Source of the DNA: Taenia hydatigena
Taxonomy: Eukaryota > Platyhelminthes > Cestoda > Cyclophyllidea > Taeniidae
NCBI GenBank assembly: GCA_036345935.2
Contig: JADWOT020000009.1
Span: 16,341,443 to 16,405,442 of the forward strand
Direction of reading: 5' to 3'
Length of the DNA stretch: 64,000 nt
Every line of letters starts with the position of its first letter. The first letter of the stretch is position 1. This document shows positions 59,790 through 64,000 of this stretch, in pieces. A model generated the notes under the pieces. It searched no databases, was not told the DNA's origin, and was given only the letters and a program-made list of their open reading frames with translations. The translations under genes were made by a program, and so were the position numbers.

Positions 59790-60683
59790 ATGGTGGCGCC
59801 TCACTTGTGTCTAATTCTGTTGGCGACCTTCATTTAGGCTGAGGATCATGAATCGACAGTCAGGAAGTTGTATTTTACAGTTGGATCTTAGCAGCATGTG
59901 TGTTAGCGTAATTAGCAGCTCGCGACACTCGTAAAACCAAACAATTTTGCTTCAAAGCAGATTATAGCCAGCTCCTTTTTAGTGCATTCGCTAATATTTG
60001 ATCCAACCTAATCATATGTTGCAGATTAATGCAACCGGCACAACTGGGTAGTCATTTCGACTGATCAATACTTTTCCTGTTTTGTGGAAAAGACAATGCC
60101 AACTAAGCACCCACTGGAAAAATACTTTTATTGGGGTCCCGTGGGTTCTCACTCCATTCGCCTAAGTTGGCACCCGCTGCATCCGGACGCAGCAGACAAG
60201 GTAAACATCACACCTCGGGCAGTGTTGGCGTCTGACCCGCATCCAAAATGTCTTAAAATGTGTACGTCGGCAAAAGAGAAGCCACTGTTAGCGGGCTGAT
60301 ACCCAACTCATCATACACAGTGACTGTGATGTTAATAGTGGATGGAAAGTCAATGGTGGAATTTTCTAAACTGATTCAAACACTGAGTGTCGGTAAGCTA
60401 GTACATACGATTGTGCTATAAAAGGCCACATTTATCAGAGGAGACATCGGTTGCCTTTAGAACATAAGAGCATTGTTTAGTTCACCACTGGGTGACTATT
60501 TCTAGTGTCCATTTCCAAACACTTTGCGTTTAAGGGAGACGCACACATTGCATGATATAATTACTAGAACATTCTGTCTACAGAGGCCATGAGGAAGGAG
60601 GTGTCGCAACAACTAGCAGATGTAGTACAACTTCCGCAATCGCTGGCATCCTCTTCACTTGCGTGGCGGCAGTACCTGCTTGA
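59790..60683 (+). pseudogene. Single-FnIII antigen pseudogene
   Basis: Signal exon 59790-59862 (MVAPHLCLILLATF) stops at TAG (59835-59837) where paralogues have TTG. Its donor is GGAAGT instead of GTAAGT. FnIII exon 60093-60392 keeps YFYWGP, RLSW and, in another frame, NSSYTVTV...; a frameshift around 60250-60265 separates the two halves. The acceptor phase is also off relative to the signal exon. Tail exon 60586-60683 is intact (98 nt), with stalk TTSRCSTTS and hydrophobic AIAGILFTCVAAVPA. The promoter module and TATA box are retained, so transcription may persist although the signal sequence is nonsense-terminated. Confidence 0.75.
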
Positions 60684-62070
60684 AAGCTCGCGTTAATTAG
60701 TGCCAATTTTTCAATCCTTCATTTTCATTCAATATCACGACTCAACTTACATTCGTGAAAAACTTCCTTCTGTCTTGCAAGCAACATGGCGTGGAAAATG
60801 ACCCTTCCCCATTCATTCCTTCTTAAATAACGTCAATTAGCCATCTCATGATGGATGACAACTGAATGACAAGTAAACGAATGTTTCGCATTTATTTGTG
60901 GTCAAATGAAACATACTTGGAATACGTTCTATGCTTTGGAGTTAAGTGGGCAAATGTGTTTCGCTCTCGTTCGCAACAGACAAGTGATTGGGGAACTTCA
61001 GTAGAGAAGTAAATGGATAGCTGGGAGTCATCTCACCAATATCTTTATTTTGCTTAATGATCCACAACTTGCGAAGGTTCATGTTGCAATTCATATGATG
61101 GGAAGGATGTAATCGGTGTCATTAACCCATCATCGTCGGTAATCTCCACCTTCGTGTGACGGACTCTCCAGTCCTCCACAAGTGTAGTTTTCATTACATT
61201 ATTGGCGTCAGAAATGTCGCTATAAATGCGATAAATATATGGAGCAATATGAGGAATCAGAAACCTGTGCCATTGAAGTGATGGTTGAGTGCTCAATGCT
61301 GCTCCAATTTTGCTCGATTTCGTCAGCCATTCGCAACTGCAATTTGAGGCCATTTTAAAATACCCATTAGTAGCCTATTCTACGCATTTAACTTATAAAA
61401 CCCCATTGCCCGTCGTATACATTAAAGCGGACAAAATACACAAATGACAGACACTATACTAGCCGATATCCATCGCGCTGTAGCATTTCTATTCACAACT
61501 TCGAGAAGGATTAATGTAGTAATTTAATTTATTCACCTTTTTATGACCTCATCTTTCTGGTTAAGTGTGCCTCTTGCCTCTTGCAAAAAGAGATGATGTC
61601 AAGTCGATCTGCATGCACTGTTTGACGTGTGGAACATACGCGTTCGCATTTACTAGCCTATGCTTTACTGGATTTTAATGAGAGGGCTAGTTGGGGTTAG
61701 ATCGGTCTACAGCACACAAGGCGGCCAACAGGTGAAATGCAGCCTCAGCGTCAGACCAAATAATATCGAAAGAGATTAAGTGGTGATAAAGAAGGAGATG
61801 ATGATGTTTCCCAAGTTGAGCACACAAGAGTTTGATGTAAATAAGTGGTGTGAAGGGTGGGGAGTTTATCACGCTTTGACGATAGAGACGAGATGCAGTG
61901 TGGGTGGTATTGATCACACCAAATGCAAAGGTTTCGTTCTAATGAATAGTGGCGTGATGACGCGTGCTTCACCCCGCCTGAAAATTCCGTTGCGGACCAT
62001 GCCACGTGTTGCATCTTGACAGTGGTGTTTTCAAGAAGACAAAATTTTCAACGGTGCTGCTAAAAGGTGG
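60684..62070 (+). other. 3' flank block: gene tail, R3-like segment, R2
   Basis: Same order as 8870-10330: immediate 3' flank with CCATTCATTCCTTC, an R3-like segment at about 61090-61380, an A/T-rich stretch and R2 at about 61700-62070 (GATAGAGACGAGATGCAGTG). No gene. Confidence 0.5.
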
Positions 62071-63279
62071 CAAAAAGCTTCTCGTTTGAAAATCCATACC
62101 TTCCAAGGTGAGGAAACCAAATGTGGAGAGCGGAATTGCGCAGTTAGCAGCCGTTTGTAGTGATGATGCCGGGGTTAATAATTGTCAAACTGGTAGCAAT
62201 GAGGACGAATTTGTATGTTGTCAGTACAAGAGGCGGTCATCTTTTCATTGACATGGGTGCTGCCTCCAGTTGCACACTTTTACAACTGCTGGGTGATATG
62301 AATGGGCTAGTTCGCCACACCCGATCCTGCGTAGCATCTACTTCCTCTTTTCTCAACCAATTCGAAATTTTTTATTCGTCCAACAAACAAATCTTGCATA
62401 TCAATGCTTCAACTAAATTGGGAAGGAGAATCGCGTGGACTTGTACATCAGGAACAAAAGCATTGATTCCAACGAATAATACAAGCCAAAATAGTTGTGT
62501 ATGGCCTTTTAAATTTGCATCGGACTACTTAGAGGAATGCACTTTTAGTAATAAATTCTTTCTTGCACTCTTATAATAACACTATATTTACACAATATTG
62601 TTTCACACTCAACTTCGTCGTCCCTTTAAATAAACATGGTCTAAAGTGCCAATTGATTACTGAGGTCGCAATACGTCACAGCAGCATGGAAGACCGTAAA
62701 CCGCCAACAGGCGAAACAGCTGGCTGGATACCAATCTACACCCTGGATCGTGCCACCCACCATTAATCAATTCACAAAAATAGCAAAGAAACAAAATATC
62801 ATAATAAATGTCGCCGCCTTTCCTTTGGGCGGAACGATTCCACCTCCTTCGGTCATCGCCCTCCAACCTCCACCCACCCCCAACGCAGCACATCGCATGT
62901 AGAAATCATGTTTGTAAGGCAACGAAGTAAGCTCTATTTCTCTTGCATCGCTATCACGCGAAGAGGAACTTTGTGGATGGCTGGGCAGCATGTGAGAGGG
63001 GCGCCTAGACACGACAAATTACCATTCGGCTTAGTTCCTCACCACTATTAAATAGCACACGAACATCAATTTCCTTTTTCGTCCTAAACACAGTCCTGAG
63101 GAAACGAGCCGAAAATTTGGTTGTGGAGGGACTAAGCAATTCTCTCCCTGCATTCCCTCATCTATTCAACTATCCAACCACAAAGCTTTCAGTCGTGTGA
63201 TAGAGAGGTAAGAAAAGTAGCGCTTATTAATTTTCGGCGCTCTTTTTACGTTTTGCGTCTCTAACCCAACAAGTGCTCT
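62071..63279. repeat. R1-derived sequence
   Basis: 62190-62340 is related to 12120-12290 (GGGCTAGTTCGCCACACC versus GGGCTAGCTCACTACAC). 62650-62910 is related to 43880-44090 and to the complement of 19580-19830. The 138-codon ORF at 62160-62576 starts in repeat and has no recognised domain. Confidence 0.45.
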
Positions 63280-64000
63280 CACAGAAGTGCTTTTAAGGGA
63301 AGGCTGTAAGTTAGACAGGCCATATTTCTGAGAACTTTTGCTTGACCACCTCAATTTCCTAGTCGAAGGATAGCATTACTTGAACTAGCATAATACATGT
63401 TTGTTTAGTCAGCCAGCGCTCAAAAGCAAGTCAGATATTCATTCCTAATCAAATGTGTGCCATCTGACACATGGAATGATTATCCTCCCACTAAAAGTGG
63501 ACAGTCATATCGAAGTTCGACTAGCTATAAACACTTGGCTGCCTACCTCCTCCAGTCGGCAAGAAGGAAGCGCTACAAAGAGGATTGCGTTAACTTGGTG
63601 CTCACCTCCAACCGTTCAGAGTCGTATCTGAGCAAAGTCACCAGATTCTGACACAGTCTCCTTTGTGATGATGGAGAGCACTAGCTATATCAAAGGCGCC
63701 TACGTTGAATGCGGGTAGCGAAGTTGCATGTGGAAATAATGTTTTAGCAAAACGAAGCAAAAATGTGCTTTAGTTTAAAACATGGCTGCAGCGTGATAAC
63801 GTTTTCTTTAACGAAGCAGTTAAGCCATTGAACATTTCAGCTGTCGAGAGTTGCATTTCGCACTACGTTAGTGACCTTCTACGTGTTGTGCGTTTTAATA
63901 AGCAGAATGTTATTCTACATCACTTAGACGCTTTTTCATTTGGGCTATGGAGCTGTTATTTTATCACCATGACAATGCAAAGCGCGTAAGTAAGCACTAT
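63280..64000 (+). repeat. Near-identical block, copy 2, runs off the window
   Basis: Colinear with 44541-45262 up to the last base of the window. The duplication may therefore be longer than seen. Confidence 0.7.

Noticed and set aside
62160..62576. 138-codon plus-strand ORF
   Set aside because: It overlaps R1-related sequence shared with 12.1-12.3 kb, where no matching frame is open. No recognisable domain.

Overview
This window looks like nuclear DNA of a taeniid tapeworm (Echinococcus/Taenia group). The evidence is a cluster of small split genes with the architecture of the host-protective oncosphere antigen family (EG95 / 45W / TSOL18 / TSOL45 type). Each gene has a short signal-peptide exon ending in phase 1 with a GTAAGT-like donor, then one or two phase 1-1 exons each encoding a single fibronectin type III (FnIII) domain, then a short exon for a Ser/Thr-rich stalk plus a hydrophobic C-terminus. 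The species and the individual orthologue cannot be fixed from sequence alone. I see no prokaryotic operons, rRNA, tRNA, CRISPR array or intact transposase/reverse transcriptase.

One member is complete and undamaged: the minus-strand gene at 131-1028 (three exons, 154 residues, GT-AG introns, TATAAA 42 bases upstream). The others are broken. A two-FnIII (45W/TSOL45-like) pseudogene lies at 5580-7263(+), followed by its truncated tandem duplicate at 7264-8869(+). Next come a signal-exon plus FnIII fragment at 21475-22060(-), an orphan last-exon relic near 25950(+), and a second two-FnIII pseudogene at 30471-32330(-). Two single-FnIII pseudogenes follow: 49324-50230(+), with a GC donor and an expanded repeat stalk, and 59790-60683(+). 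Five signal exons share the same roughly 130-base proximal promoter module. Exact TATAAA survives only at the intact gene and at 59746. The final exon is open in every copy where it is present whole, even when the FnIII exons are dead.

Almost everything between the genes is repeat. I use working names for families recognised only by internal comparison. R1 is a multi-kb mosaic element, at least six partial copies in both orientations. R2 is about 400-550 bp, at least a dozen copies, often in inverted pairs. R3 is the repeat that sits in the intron between the two FnIII exons of the 45W-like genes and recurs elsewhere. X is a roughly 550 bp module with coding-like remnants. The gene 3' flanks are also dispersed without their genes at 34.7-37.4, 46.1-46.4 and 47.5-48.0 kb.

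From about 35 to 57 kb there is a young segmental-duplication mosaic. It contains a near-identical inverted repeat (35.31-35.96 / 41.17-41.82 kb), a large direct duplication (38.5-44.6 versus 51.0-56.6 kb), and a near-identical pair (36.53 / 38.52 kb) whose first copy ends two bases before the only ambiguous base in the window (36896). A further near-identical block is at 44.54-45.26 and 63.28-64.0 kb. Overall the locus reads as a birth-and-death antigen-gene cluster with one surviving functional gene, reshaped by repeat-mediated rearrangement. All ORFs outside the antigen family appear to be chance ORFs in repeats, apart from two weak candidates noted below.
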